Shown here one piece after another: positions 35,514-44,410 of a stretch of 64,000 nucleotides of DNA. Source of the stretch: an uncultured Blautia sp. Lineage in GTDB: Bacteria; Bacillota; Clostridia; Lachnospirales; Lachnospiraceae. A program made the translations under genes and the position numbers. The first letter of the stretch is position 1; every line of letters begins with the position of its first letter. Where the stretch lies: assembly GCA_934373235.1 (NCBI GenBank), contig CAKROW010000001.1:86094-150093 (forward strand), in the 5' to 3' direction. Below the pieces are notes generated by a model. It saw only the letters and a list, made by a program, of their open reading frames with translations. It had not been told where the DNA came from and did no database searches.

Positions 35514-36638
35514 TTATTTACAGAAAGTCTCGCTGACCTTCTCAAGTTCCTCACGGATGGAAATATGCTGCGGACAGACTTCCTCACACTGTCCACATTT
35601 TACGCACTGGTCTGCACGCTTTCTGCCATGGCTGCTTACCAGCCACTCCTCCTGATGAGCTGCGGCAGCTTTGTTTCCGTATAGTGTCAGGTAATTCATC
35701 GCTGTGAAGGAACCGGAGATTCCGATTTCCATTGGGCAGACTTTTGCACAGTAATTACAGGTTGTACATGGAATCAGGGGGATTTTGCTCATAGCTTCTC
35801 TTGCCTTGTCAAGAGTTTCCTTCTCACTGTCTGTAAGACCGTTAAAATCTTTCATAAAGGAAAGATTATCCTCCATCTGTGCAACGTTACTCATTCCTGA
35901 AAGAACTGTGATAACTCCCTCAAGATTTGCAGCAAAACGGATCGCCCAGGAAGCATTGGATGCCTCCGGCTCTGCTGCCTTCAGTATATCCTCAACAGAC
36001 TGTGGCGGTGTTGCAAGCATACCACCCTTTACCGGCTCCATGATCACTACCGGTTTACCATGCTTTCTTGCCACCTCATAACATGCTCTTGACTGAATGG
36101 CCGGATTTTCCCAGTCAGCATAGTTGATCTGAAGCTGTACAAACTCCATCTCCGGATGTGCATTAAGGATCGCATCCAGCTCTTCCGGTGTTGAATGGAA
36201 AGAAAATCCGGCGTGTTTTATAAGTCCGGCTTCTTTCTGCTCATGGATCCAGTCCCATAAACCGTAATCATCGAAATATTTCGTTCTGTGTTCTCCGAGA
36301 TTATGAAGCAGATAAAAATCAAAGTAACCTGCCTTTGTTCTCTCCAGGGATGTCTTAAACTGTGCAACTGCTTCATCTCTTGTCTTGCAGTTGATCCATG
36401 CAGCCATCTTGGTGGCAAGCTGATATTTCTCTCTCGGGTAACGTTCTACCAGAGCTTCACGGATAGCATCCTCACTTCCTGCATAAGCCCATGCAGTATC
36501 AAAGTATGTAAATCCTGCATCCAGGAATTTATCTACCATGACCTTGGTCTGTTCTGTATCGATCCCGCCTTCTTCCTTCTGCGGAAGGCGCATCAGACCA
36601 AATCCCAGTTTTTTGATCTCTTCTCCTAAATATGCCAT
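35514..36638 (-). CDS. aldo/keto reductase with C-terminal 4Fe-4S domain
   Basis: A 374-residue oxidoreductase. Residues 1-275 form an aldo/keto reductase barrel with catalytic Asp and Tyr in DTAWAYAGSE, Lys in ATKMAA and His in YLLHNLG. The C-terminus has CTTCNYCAKVCPM and CVKCGQCEEVCPQ, two ferredoxin-type clusters. Such fusions are common in anaerobes and probably pass electrons between an Fe-S donor and a carbonyl substrate. AAGGGAG precedes the ATG. Substrate unknown. Confidence 0.93.
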   Translation of the reverse strand: MAYLGEEIKKLGFGLMRLPQKEEGGIDTEQTKVMVDKFLDAGFTYFDTAWAYAGSEDAIREALVERYPREKYQLATKMAAWINCKTRDEAVAQFKTSLERTKAGYFDFYLLHNLGEHRTKYFDDYGLWDWIHEQKEAGLIKHAGFSFHSTPEELDAILNAHPEMEFVQLQINYADWENPAIQSRACYEVARKHGKPVVIMEPVKGGMLATPPQSVEDILKAAEPEASNASWAIRFAANLEGVITVLSGMSNVAQMEDNLSFMKDFNGLTDSEKETLDKAREAMSKIPLIPCTTCNYCAKVCPMEIGISGSFTAMNYLTLYGNKAAAAHQEEWLVSSHGRKRADQCVKCGQCEEVCPQHISIREELEKVSETFCK

Positions 36639-36789
36639 AGTTGTTTTCTCCCTTCTTGATATTCTGCGGCCGTCTTAACCGCGTTGTTTTTATTATAACG
36701 GTATTTTTCCTGATGGTAAACCTTTTTCTTTTACAACTGTCAAGACAGTAGTCTCCCGATTGCAGTTCACAGACATAGCTTCCTGTAAG

Positions 36790-36922
36790 AAAGAATCCTG
36801 CAAGCAGGATTCTCCGCCTGCGGCGGGTCGCTTCAGCGACATAATTCCTCTCCGACGCAGTGCGATCCTGCCCGGAGGGCTTTTTTATGGCATTGGAACA
36901 TTACGGAGTAATTTCCTATGCC
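36790..36922 (+). repeat. dispersed hairpin-rich repeat A, copy 1
   Basis: About 130 bases almost identical to 45595-45726. It contains consecutive hairpins: a near-perfect palindrome AGAATCCTGC..GCAGGATTCT, a CGCCTGCGGCGG stem, GTCGCTTCAGCGAC, and a final GATCCTGCCCGGAGGGC followed by six T. Copy 1 lies between two minus-strand genes, so it is not the terminator of a plus-strand gene here. No open frame. Confidence 0.85.
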
Positions 36923-36924
36923 AC

Positions 36925-36962
36925 AAAAAAGGCTGCTGTCCGCACCTTGCAGAACAGCAGCC
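36925..36962 (-). terminator. terminator of the kinase operon
   Basis: The stem GGCTGCTGT with ACAGCAGCC (36931-36962) is followed on the minus strand by six U, 20 bases after the kinase stop. Confidence 0.88.
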
Positions 36963-36983
36963 GTTTCACGGCAATATTATCTA

Positions 36984-39185
36984 TTATTTATGCCACAGAC
37001 TGATCTCCGTGATAACCGTATCATCCCACTGACTGCCCTTATATACATCATTAATGGTAAATTTCAGGTTAGTCGCTTTTACAGGCTGACTGAAAGTCAC
37101 CACGTACTCAGTCATATACTCATCAGGGAATGTGATGGTCCAACTGTTACTGTCCGCAATGATCTCCAGCGTTTTCGGTCTGTTATTTCCCCAGAAATAC
37201 CTGTCTGTTTTCCAGTTTCCAAGCCGGAAGCTCATAGCCTCTATCTCATAAGTCTGTTTCAGGGTGTATGCCACATACTGTCCGATTCCCGGGCCATCCA
37301 CGCCCTCCTGCCAGTTGGTCTGGTCATCCTCCCGGAAAAGATAAATAGGAAGGTTATCCGTATTATCCTGCTGGATCATGGAAGAAGAATCCGCTCCTGC
37401 CACATCATCTTCTGTAAGCCTGATATAATTGTTGCGCACATAGTCCAGGCCTTCCGCATCAGTCTGAAGAACAGGCTCCGGAACTACAGTCGGAACAGGA
37501 GTGTCCGTTGGTGCAGGAGTTGCTGTCGCTTTGGCTGCTGCAGCTTTATCTTTTTTCCCGGATTCCTCAGTTTTCTTTTCTGAATCTGTTTTCTTCTCTG
37601 AGTCTGTTTTCTTCTCTGAGTCTGTCTTCTTTTTGGAAGCTGTTTCCACGGAATCCGATTTCGTATCCTTTTCTTTGGAGGCTGTCTCAGTATCCGTATC
37701 ACCGGCGTTTTCATCTTTGGTATCTGTATCTTTGGTATCTGTTTCCTCAGTATCTGTAAAATCCTCATCCTCCGTATCGCTGTTATCTGCCTTTTCTGCT
37801 TTCTCCGGTACCGGAGTGGATGTTTCCACGGCTGCTGTCTTGGAGGATTCCGTCTCTGTTGTATCTGAAGAACTTCTGATCTGCTTTAACTGTAAAAGAA
37901 TGACCACAAGAAGCACTATGAGAAAAACACCAAGAACTCCGGCTATCACCTTAAGTCCCGTGTTGGAATTTTTCTTCCGGGGTACATTTCCCTGGCCCTG
38001 CATATATGGATTTCCTGACCGGCCGTTTCCTGTATTTTCCGGATTTCTCACCGGCTGTCCTCCCTGAATATTCCTGCCTGGGATACTGCGGTTTGTATGT
38101 TCATGAGGATTTCCCTGGCTTCGGCCATTTCCTGTATTTCCCTGACCGCTGCCTGTCACATGTCCATGGCCCCTGCCTGAGTTATTTCCCAGGGAAGGAT
38201 TCATTTTGAGCGGCCCACCCTCATACAGGGCACTGTACAGTTCCTCCATTGTCTGGAAACGGCCTTCTTTATAAACACTTAAACCTTTTTCCAGCACACG
38301 TTCCACTACAGGCGGACATTCGATCCCGAATTCCGGAATAGGTTTCAGGTCATCCTGATGCTCCCTGTCCAGGGATTCCGGCGGGATCACCCCTGTGATA
38401 CAACGGTACATGGTAGCACAAAGGGCGTATACATCTGTCCAGGGGCCCTGTTCTCCATGAGTTCTGTACTGCTCTCCCGGTGCATAGCCACGCTTCAGTG
38501 TAATAGAAATACTTTTTCCGCTGGAAGAAACAAAATCTCTGGCACCTCCAAAATCCAGGAGCTTTACATTTCCATTATTGAGGAGCATGATATTATCCGG
38601 GCTGATATCCCTGTGGATCAGATTACGCTGGTGTACTTTTCCCAGGGCAGCGATCAGCGGACGCATCATATCCAGTGTCTCCTGAACAGAAAGTCTGCCT
38701 CCCCGCTCTTTGAGATATGTTTTCAGATCTGTTCCGTCCACGTACTCCATAACAATGTAGGCAGTCTCGTTTTCCTTAAAGAATTCTTTTACCCGGACGA
38801 TCTCCGGAATGTCGGTACATTTTGCCAGGTTTCTGGCCTCCCCGATAAACTTCTCCCGTCCTTTCTCAAAAAATTCCCTGGCATCTCCACCGCAGGACTG
38901 CACTGTACTGGTCCTGCCTGAATCGCGGACAGCAAAACCGTTTGGATAGTACTCCTTGATCGCCACACGCATTTCAAGGTTCAGATCCATTCCTATGTAT
39001 GTAATACCGAAACCGCCCTCTCCGATAGCTTTACCTACCAGATATTTTCCGGCAAGTATGGAAAAAGGCTCCATATGGTGTACAGGTACCTGATATGTGG
39101 AAGGGTCAAACCCACAGTGCTCGCACACACCACCCGGGCTTCTTTTTTCCTTCATGCACTTGATACATAAATTTTCTATTTTCAT
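36984..39185 (-). CDS. transmembrane Ser/Thr kinase with extracellular discoidin-like domain
   Basis: A 733-residue Hanks-type kinase. Residues 7-24 are a zinc-ribbon-like CIKC..CEHC; the kinase domain follows with GEGGFG, Lys77 in VAIKEYYP, HRD at 191-193 and DFG at 211-213, so it should be active. One membrane helix lies near residues 410-435. The outside part has a Glu/Lys/Thr/Ser-rich stalk with TDSEKK repeated in tandem (18-bp DNA period near 37580-37640) and a C-terminal beta-sandwich with NRPKTLEIIAD resembling discoidin/NADase-type glycan-binding domains. This suggests sensing of a wall or host glycan. It follows the pseudokinase with a four-base overlap. Confidence 0.88.
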   Translation of the reverse strand: MKIENLCIKCMKEKRSPGGVCEHCGFDPSTYQVPVHHMEPFSILAGKYLVGKAIGEGGFGITYIGMDLNLEMRVAIKEYYPNGFAVRDSGRTSTVQSCGGDAREFFEKGREKFIGEARNLAKCTDIPEIVRVKEFFKENETAYIVMEYVDGTDLKTYLKERGGRLSVQETLDMMRPLIAALGKVHQRNLIHRDISPDNIMLLNNGNVKLLDFGGARDFVSSSGKSISITLKRGYAPGEQYRTHGEQGPWTDVYALCATMYRCITGVIPPESLDREHQDDLKPIPEFGIECPPVVERVLEKGLSVYKEGRFQTMEELYSALYEGGPLKMNPSLGNNSGRGHGHVTGSGQGNTGNGRSQGNPHEHTNRSIPGRNIQGGQPVRNPENTGNGRSGNPYMQGQGNVPRKKNSNTGLKVIAGVLGVFLIVLLVVILLQLKQIRSSSDTTETESSKTAAVETSTPVPEKAEKADNSDTEDEDFTDTEETDTKDTDTKDENAGDTDTETASKEKDTKSDSVETASKKKTDSEKKTDSEKKTDSEKKTEESGKKDKAAAAKATATPAPTDTPVPTVVPEPVLQTDAEGLDYVRNNYIRLTEDDVAGADSSSMIQQDNTDNLPIYLFREDDQTNWQEGVDGPGIGQYVAYTLKQTYEIEAMSFRLGNWKTDRYFWGNNRPKTLEIIADSNSWTITFPDEYMTEYVVTFSQPVKATNLKFTINDVYKGSQWDDTVITEISLWHK

Positions 39186-40102
39186 TTTCTCTTCCTCAAA
39201 AATATTGATTTTCTTTTATATTTTTCCCCGAGAGCCTCCATCAGTTCCTGATCCAGTTTCTCCGGAATTTCTATCCCGTATTCCCACACAGAGGGAAGCC
39301 GTTCTTTTTTTTCTTCACGAAGGACTCCATAGGGCTCCTCTCCTGTTATCATCCGGTAAAAAACAGATGCCGTCTGAAAGCGGTCAATGTCCGGCCCGGG
39401 ATTCACAGGCGGCTCCCTGTAGCTTACAGGTGCATATCTGCTCCAGAAAACCATATACCGGATAGAATCCATGTCACTGCCAAACCAGGCAGGATTCAAA
39501 AGACATATCTCACCTTTGTCCGTGATAAAAATATTCTCCGGAGAAATATTGCCATGTACCATATTTCTCCTGTGAAATTCCTCCAGAATGCAGTTCACCT
39601 TTCCTCCGATCTCTTTTGCCAGTGGAAGCTCCAGCGGATTTTCTCTTTGCAGAAACTCCTGCAAAGTCATCCCGTCCACATATTCCAGTACATAATAGGC
39701 TGTATTATTTTCCCTGAAACAGGAGATCCCCGGGATCACGCCTTTTATGCAGTCCGGATTCTGGAACCTGCTTGCCTGTACAAGAAACAGCTCATTAAGT
39801 CTGTCCCACAAAGCTTCCTCTGCCAGAGGCTTCACAGTCAGTCCGTTCCCGTCTCTTTCTGAGATCTTTACCGGATACCATTCTCTGATAAAAACCTTTT
39901 TCTGCATAAAATTATCCCAGCCTGTGTACAGAAATCCGATCCTGTCATGATATCTGGCCTCCCCTGCCACAAAACGGCTGTTCAGGACTGTTCCTTCCGG
40001 AAGCTGCTCCTCAAAAGCAGGCCCGCTGTCACGTTCACGGCCACAGCAGGGGCAGAATTTCTGCCAGTCATACTCTGTCATACATCTCATACATCTTGAC
40101 AT
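39182..40102 (-). CDS. predicted pseudokinase
   Basis: A 306-residue Hanks-kinase homologue that lacks all three catalytic landmarks. The ATP Lys is Arg73 in VFIREWYP (VAIKEYYP in the neighbour), HRD is HGN at 183-185 in VHGNISPENI, and DFG is replaced by NPAWFG around 203. An N-terminal zinc ribbon (CMRC..CPCC) matches the neighbour's, so the two arose from a common ancestor. No membrane segment. It overlaps the active kinase gene by four bases; a scaffold or allosteric role is inferred. Confidence 0.85.
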   Translation of the reverse strand: MSRCMRCMTEYDWQKFCPCCGRERDSGPAFEEQLPEGTVLNSRFVAGEARYHDRIGFLYTGWDNFMQKKVFIREWYPVKISERDGNGLTVKPLAEEALWDRLNELFLVQASRFQNPDCIKGVIPGISCFRENNTAYYVLEYVDGMTLQEFLQRENPLELPLAKEIGGKVNCILEEFHRRNMVHGNISPENIFITDKGEICLLNPAWFGSDMDSIRYMVFWSRYAPVSYREPPVNPGPDIDRFQTASVFYRMITGEEPYGVLREEKKERLPSVWEYGIEIPEKLDQELMEALGEKYKRKSIFLRKRK

Positions 40103-40126
40103 GCTGTCACCTCTCTCCCTGCCTGT

Positions 40127-40855
40127 CTATTCTATATAAATACATATAGCAGAATAATTATCCATTTTTGTTCCTGTACCGTTCTCAAGTACGATCATTT
40201 CCATTTTTTTCAGCCACTGGGCTACGCTGTCCGAAGAATTCAGCGTTCTCTCCATATCCCTCTCCTGGATCAGTTCCCAGAAACCATCAGAGCACATAAG
40301 AAAAGCAGTTCCGCTGTCTGCCTTCACAGGCTTTGACAATGTATAGGCAGAACTTTCTTCCCAGGATGTTCCCAGGGAGCGCAGCACACGGTTCCTGTCT
40401 CCATGATGGCGGATCTCATCTTCCCTGATCTGGCCGCTTAATGCCAGCATCTGGGGTACACTGTGATCCAGAGTCCGTCCCTGCATCCGTCCGTTTCTGA
40501 AATAATAAAGCCTGGAATCTCCGATATGCCCCCACCTGGCACAGCCGTTCTCGATCTGCAGCAGCACCATGGTACTTTTCATATTTCTCATAGTTCCGCC
40601 TGACTGCTTTTTTTCCATGATGCGTCCCTGGGCCGCCTCAAAAGCATGGCTCAGATAATTCTCAGGATTTCTTTCCCTGCGAAAAACATCCACCGCTTCC
40701 TCTGTGGCACAGGCTGAGGCCACATCACCGCCTCCGTGGCCGCCAAGACCGTCACCCAGTGCAAAAACACTTCTGTTTTTTTCTGAGAGCATCCGGACTG
40801 CATCCTCATTATGAGGTCGCTCCCCGGTTTTGCTGAACATAGCATAATTTATCAT
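40127..40855 (-). CDS. PP2C-type Ser/Thr protein phosphatase
   Basis: Removes phosphate from Ser/Thr and so counters the adjacent kinase. The metal-binding residues are seen in ERPHNEDA, LGDGLGGHGGGD, GHIGDSRLY, CSDGFWE and DNYSAICI. The open frame extends upstream into the peptidase gene to 40990, but the ATG at 40855, right after AAAGGGG, gives 242 residues, the usual PrpC size. No transmembrane segment. Confidence 0.93.
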   Translation of the reverse strand: MINYAMFSKTGERPHNEDAVRMLSEKNRSVFALGDGLGGHGGGDVASACATEEAVDVFRRERNPENYLSHAFEAAQGRIMEKKQSGGTMRNMKSTMVLLQIENGCARWGHIGDSRLYYFRNGRMQGRTLDHSVPQMLALSGQIREDEIRHHGDRNRVLRSLGTSWEESSAYTLSKPVKADSGTAFLMCSDGFWELIQERDMERTLNSSDSVAQWLKKMEMIVLENGTGTKMDNYSAICIYIE

Positions 40856-40877
40856 AGGCACCCCTTTCTGCTCCGCT

Positions 40878-41972
40878 TCATGCTCCCGGAAGTTCAAAGT
40901 GCTGATAATCAATGGGATCTGTCCAGTTGCCGCCCCAGGAAAATCCGTATTTTGTAAAAATGGAATAGCAGATATCACTGTCATTTCCAACGATCACATG
41001 AGGATCCCCACAGTTTCTGTCTATGTAAGGTGCCGCATTGGGATGGGAATAATTTCCGGAATATACATATGGATTCTGCTGTGGATTAATGTCAATGGCA
41101 CGTCCGTAACCATGATTGGAAATATTACTTGAACCTGTAGCCGGGCGATAGCAGAAACAGGAGGTATTATTCTGGTCAATAGACGCTGTATCCGCATCAT
41201 TACCGTCCCCGCCTTCTACCCAGTAATTATCCACCAGATAAATGGACTGCACCTCATATCCGTTCTGGAAAAGTTCCTTGAAGATACTGATCACGGCATC
41301 CTGGATCCCTGCATTTACGATCATCTCTCCCACCTGAACCTGATGGTTGAAATTATAGTGGATCAGCTTAAGATATCTCAGGTCTTCCAGACTGATATCA
41401 TTGTTATCTCTGTAGGATTTGCCGTTGATCCTCTGGAACACGGCACCGTCACGGTCGATCATGGATGAGGTAAAATAGCTGTCCATATTCTGAACTGCCG
41501 TATTTGTATCAATGATGGTTCCCGGTTCAAGATCTGCCACAGAATCAGAAAAAACAGAGCCACTGTCTGAAGGAGAAAGAGCTCCTGCCTGATCCTCCAC
41601 ATTCTGTTCCTCAGCGTTCTGTGCTTCACTGCTCTGCTGAGATTCTTCATTCTGCTGTGCTTCAGTATTTTCCCGGGGCTGTGCTCCCTGGACCTCACCG
41701 GTATCCGTACTCTTCTGAGGCTGTGCCCCCTGGACCTCTCCCTGGGCGCTTAACTTCTTCACCTTTTTCCGGAGGCTGGTGATCTTGGCATCCTTCTCAT
41801 CCATCTGGGTTTTAAGTTCCTGGATCTGCGCTTCGTTGTCATTCTTCAGCTCTGTATAATCCCGGTTCACTTTAAGAACAAGCACACCCTCTCCAATGGC
41901 CGCCACAGCCAGCAGGATACACAGAACAAGCGCGATCACAAATTTCGTGTCAGTTTTCTCTCTTTTGATCAT
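40878..41972 (-). CDS. membrane-anchored M15 (VanY-type) D,D-carboxypeptidase-like protein
   Basis: A 364-residue protein with one N-terminal membrane helix (about residues 10-35), a coiled coil (about 40-80), a Gln/Glu-rich linker containing a repeat GEVQGAQP, and a C-terminal M15 peptidase domain. The zinc site is indicated by SNHGYGRAIDIN and the final DYQHFEL. Start at 41972 follows AAGGAAGGA. Enzymes of this family trim peptidoglycan stem peptides. As first gene of the operon with PP2C and kinases it may be a target or partner of the signalling system. Confidence 0.88.
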   Translation of the reverse strand: MIKREKTDTKFVIALVLCILLAVAAIGEGVLVLKVNRDYTELKNDNEAQIQELKTQMDEKDAKITSLRKKVKKLSAQGEVQGAQPQKSTDTGEVQGAQPRENTEAQQNEESQQSSEAQNAEEQNVEDQAGALSPSDSGSVFSDSVADLEPGTIIDTNTAVQNMDSYFTSSMIDRDGAVFQRINGKSYRDNNDISLEDLRYLKLIHYNFNHQVQVGEMIVNAGIQDAVISIFKELFQNGYEVQSIYLVDNYWVEGGDGNDADTASIDQNNTSCFCYRPATGSSNISNHGYGRAIDINPQQNPYVYSGNYSHPNAAPYIDRNCGDPHVIVGNDSDICYSIFTKYGFSWGGNWTDPIDYQHFELPGA

Positions 41973-42021
41973 TTTTCCTGTCCTTCCTTTCAGGAGTATT
42001 CCCACTCCGAAAACTTCTTTT

Positions 42022-42027
42022 ATTATA
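42022..42027 (-). promoter_or_regulatory. probable -10 of the peptidase/phosphatase/kinase operon
   Basis: A perfect TATAAT on the minus strand 50 bases before the peptidase start; the -35 region (TAGCAG at 17 bases) is poor. Confidence 0.5.
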
Positions 42028-42053
42028 ACAAAAGAATTCTTTTACTGCTACCC

Positions 42054-42083
42054 TTTACATTTGCTCTTATATAAGTATATACT
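42054..42083 (+). promoter_or_regulatory. probable promoter of the asparaginase gene
   Basis: TTTACA (42054-42059), 18-base spacer, TATACT (42078-42083), each five of six to consensus. Confidence 0.55.
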
Positions 42084-42160
42084 GAACCGTGTTTCCCAAT
42101 AGAGTGTATTTGAAAAGGCTCCGGGAAACTGTATTTTGATCATCACAGAAAGGAATTGTC

Positions 42161-43162
42161 ATGAAAAAATTACTACTGATCGCAACAGGCGGAACCATCG
42201 CTTCACGATATACAGCAGACGGACTTGCACCACAGATCACCGCAGCCAGGCTTCTCTCCTATATTCCCACATTCAGGGATTTCTGCACAGTAGACACCGT
42301 ACAGCCTTTTTCCCTTGACAGTACCAATGTCAGCTCTGTGCACTGGCTTCTCCTGGAGGATCTTATTGAACGGAACTATGATGCCTATGACGGTTTTGTC
42401 ATCTGCCACGGCACAGACACCATGGCTTACACTGCCGCAGCCCTTTCCTATCTGATCCAGAACAACCGGAAACCGGTTGTCATCACCGGTGCCCAGAAGC
42501 CTGTCGACCTGGCAGTCACCGACGCACGTACCAATCTTCTTGACAGCCTCCGCTTTGCTGCCCATGATAAAGCCCACGGAGTTTCCATTGTATTCGGTGG
42601 AAAGGTTATTGCCGGAACCAGGGCAAAAAAAGAATTTACCAAAAGCTACAATGCTTTTTCCAGCATCAATTATCCTTACATTGCAGCCATTCAGGACGGA
42701 CGGATCATCTTTTATATTGACGACAAGGACAGAGATAATGATCCTTTACGTTTTTATCATCAGATGAATTCCCGGATCTTTCTTCTGAAACTGATCCCCG
42801 GAATGGACGCCTCCATCCTGGATGCACTTGCTCCTGCATATGACGGACTTATCATAGAATCCTTTGGTGTGGGGGGCCTGCCGGATTACGGCCGGAAAGA
42901 ATTTTTCTCCGCACTGAAACGCTGGACAGAAGCCGGAAAGCCTGTATGTATGGCTACCCAGGTCACACATGAGGGAAGTGATATGGGAATCTATCAGGTA
43001 GGAAAGATCATCAAGGATCTTTTTCCTGTCCTGGAATCTTATGATATGACACCGGAAGCCTGCGTTACCAAGCTTATGTGGGCGCTGGGACAGACCTCAG
43101 AGCCGGAACACTGCCGGAAGCTTTTTTATACCAGCATCAATCACGACCTGCTGTTTGTATAA
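42161..43162 (+). CDS. L-asparaginase, type I (AnsA-like)
   Basis: Hydrolyses asparagine to aspartate and ammonia in the cytoplasm. The two threonine motifs are ATGGTIASR near the N-terminus and CHGTDTMAYTA near residue 88. Length 333 residues with no signal peptide fits the cytosolic type I form. AAAGGAA precedes the ATG. It has its own promoter and is not part of a visible operon. Confidence 0.93.
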   Translation: MKKLLLIATGGTIASRYTADGLAPQITAARLLSYIPTFRDFCTVDTVQPFSLDSTNVSSVHWLLLEDLIERNYDAYDGFVICHGTDTMAYTAAALSYLIQNNRKPVVITGAQKPVDLAVTDARTNLLDSLRFAAHDKAHGVSIVFGGKVIAGTRAKKEFTKSYNAFSSINYPYIAAIQDGRIIFYIDDKDRDNDPLRFYHQMNSRIFLLKLIPGMDASILDALAPAYDGLIIESFGVGGLPDYGRKEFFSALKRWTEAGKPVCMATQVTHEGSDMGIYQVGKIIKDLFPVLESYDMTPEACVTKLMWALGQTSEPEHCRKLFYTSINHDLLFV

Positions 43163-43272
43163 AGGATTGTTGTGTTTTTCACTATATTGAGCATTTTATA
43201 ACAAACCTTCCACTGTTTTTGTAAATTTTTTTGTATATTTTGCATTATATTATTCCATTTTTATTATAATAA

Positions 43273-43281
43273 TGATATAAT
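43273..43281 (+). promoter_or_regulatory. extended -10 promoter of the phosphoribosyltransferase gene
   Basis: TGATATAAT, a perfect extended -10, lies 60 bases before the start codon within an AT-rich stretch. No good -35 is seen. Confidence 0.6.
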
Positions 43282-43341
43282 ATGCACATTAAGAAAAACT
43301 TTTCAGAACGACATACTCTGACATGACAGGAGGGTTTTATT

Positions 43342-43980
43342 ATGCAGGAAATGATTAAAATTTATGCTCGAAGCGATAACCGTATTCAGCTAAAGCTGAT
43401 CCCGGGACATTTTGCCACCTCACAGTCCCATATCACTCACTACCTGGATCTCACAACAATGACAACACGATGCTCGGAAGCACAGCGGATCGCACATGAT
43501 CTTGCATCCAATTACGGCTCCTCCACACTGATCGATACCATTGTATGTATGGATGGTCTGGAAGTGATCGGTGCTTATCTGGCTGACGAACTTACCAGAG
43601 CCGGCGTTATGTCCATGAACGCACATCAGACCATATACATAATCAAGCCGGAGTTTAACAGTGTCGGCCAGATGATCTTCCGTGATAACTATGAACCTAT
43701 GATCAAGGACAGGAATGTTCTCCTGCTCAACGGTTCCATCACCACCGGTGAAACATTAAGCCGCGCTGTGGAGAGTGTTCTGTATTATGGCGGCAGGATC
43801 TGCGGTGCAGCCGCTATTTTCAGTGCAGTTGACAAGATCGCCGGACTTCCGGTTTACTCCATCTTCCAGTCCAAGGATCTGCCAGGCTACCATTCCTACC
43901 GCTCAGACAACTGCCCGATGTGTAAGAATAAACAGAAGGTTGACGCTATTGTCAGTGGATATGGATATTCCGTATTATAA
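43342..43980 (+). CDS. type I phosphoribosyltransferase-family protein
   Basis: A 212-residue protein with a PRPP-loop-like segment NVLLLNGSITTGETLSRAV. In typical members the two positions before the loop are acidic (VDDxxxTGxT); here they are Asn-Gly, so catalysis is uncertain. The C-terminus has a CPMCKNKQK pair of cysteines. GGAGG precedes the ATG. It may be an orotate-PRTase-like enzyme or a nucleotide-sensing relative; context does not decide. Confidence 0.75.
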   Translation: MQEMIKIYARSDNRIQLKLIPGHFATSQSHITHYLDLTTMTTRCSEAQRIAHDLASNYGSSTLIDTIVCMDGLEVIGAYLADELTRAGVMSMNAHQTIYIIKPEFNSVGQMIFRDNYEPMIKDRNVLLLNGSITTGETLSRAVESVLYYGGRICGAAAIFSAVDKIAGLPVYSIFQSKDLPGYHSYRSDNCPMCKNKQKVDAIVSGYGYSVL

Positions 43981-44044
43981 GAGAGATCAACTGTAATTCA
44001 GATAAATATTGCAGTCTGTTTCGTTATTCAGCGCTGTATCAGAT

Positions 44045-44072
44045 AACCGGTTTTCAGTTATCCGGTTGATTT
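44045..44072 (+). terminator. terminator of the phosphoribosyltransferase gene
   Basis: ATAACCGG and the complementary TTATCCGGTT form a short hairpin followed by a T-rich run, about 65 bases after the stop. Confidence 0.55.
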
Positions 44073-44082
44073 ATGAATTATG

Positions 44083-44165
44083 CCTCGGGAACCTGTTATT
44101 ATCGCAGCTTCCGGAATCAGTACAACGATTTCAGAAGCTGCGCAGGTATTCCCGGGGTATTTTTT
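44083..44165 (+). ncRNA. long two-part hairpin with U-tract, possible structured RNA
   Basis: An outer stem CCTCGGGAACCTG with CAGGTATTCCCGGGG and an inner stem CGCAGCTTC with GAAGCTGCG (44103-44111, 44134-44142) form one extended hairpin, ending in six T at 44160-44165. It is more elaborate than needed for a terminator and follows one already, so it could be a small RNA or leader element. The remainder of the 430-base gap to the DUF4317 gene holds a GCGGAATATTCCGC palindrome at about 44286-44299 and two copies of a GTTTGAAAA motif in inverted orientation; no convincing gene. Confidence 0.4.
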
Positions 44166-44410
44166 CGCTTTTATATACGGATGTCAGTCCTTACTGTTCA
44201 CAGATAATATCCCGCCAGATGTTTTACTACCCGAATTTATGTTTGTCTATTCCGGTGGAAAATGCTATAATTAACAGACTATGAAGCGGAATATTCCGCA
44301 TATAACACCCTGGAACCTGTTTGAAAATTCATTCCGGCAATCTGCACGTACATCTTGCAGAAAGCTTTTTCAAACATGCACTATGACAAAAACACTCGAG
44401 GTAGATCAAT

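Noticed and set aside
44009..44284. 91-codon open frame between the phosphoribosyltransferase and DUF4317 genes
   Set aside because: No ribosome site, it crosses two hairpin structures and the translation has no domain-like features.
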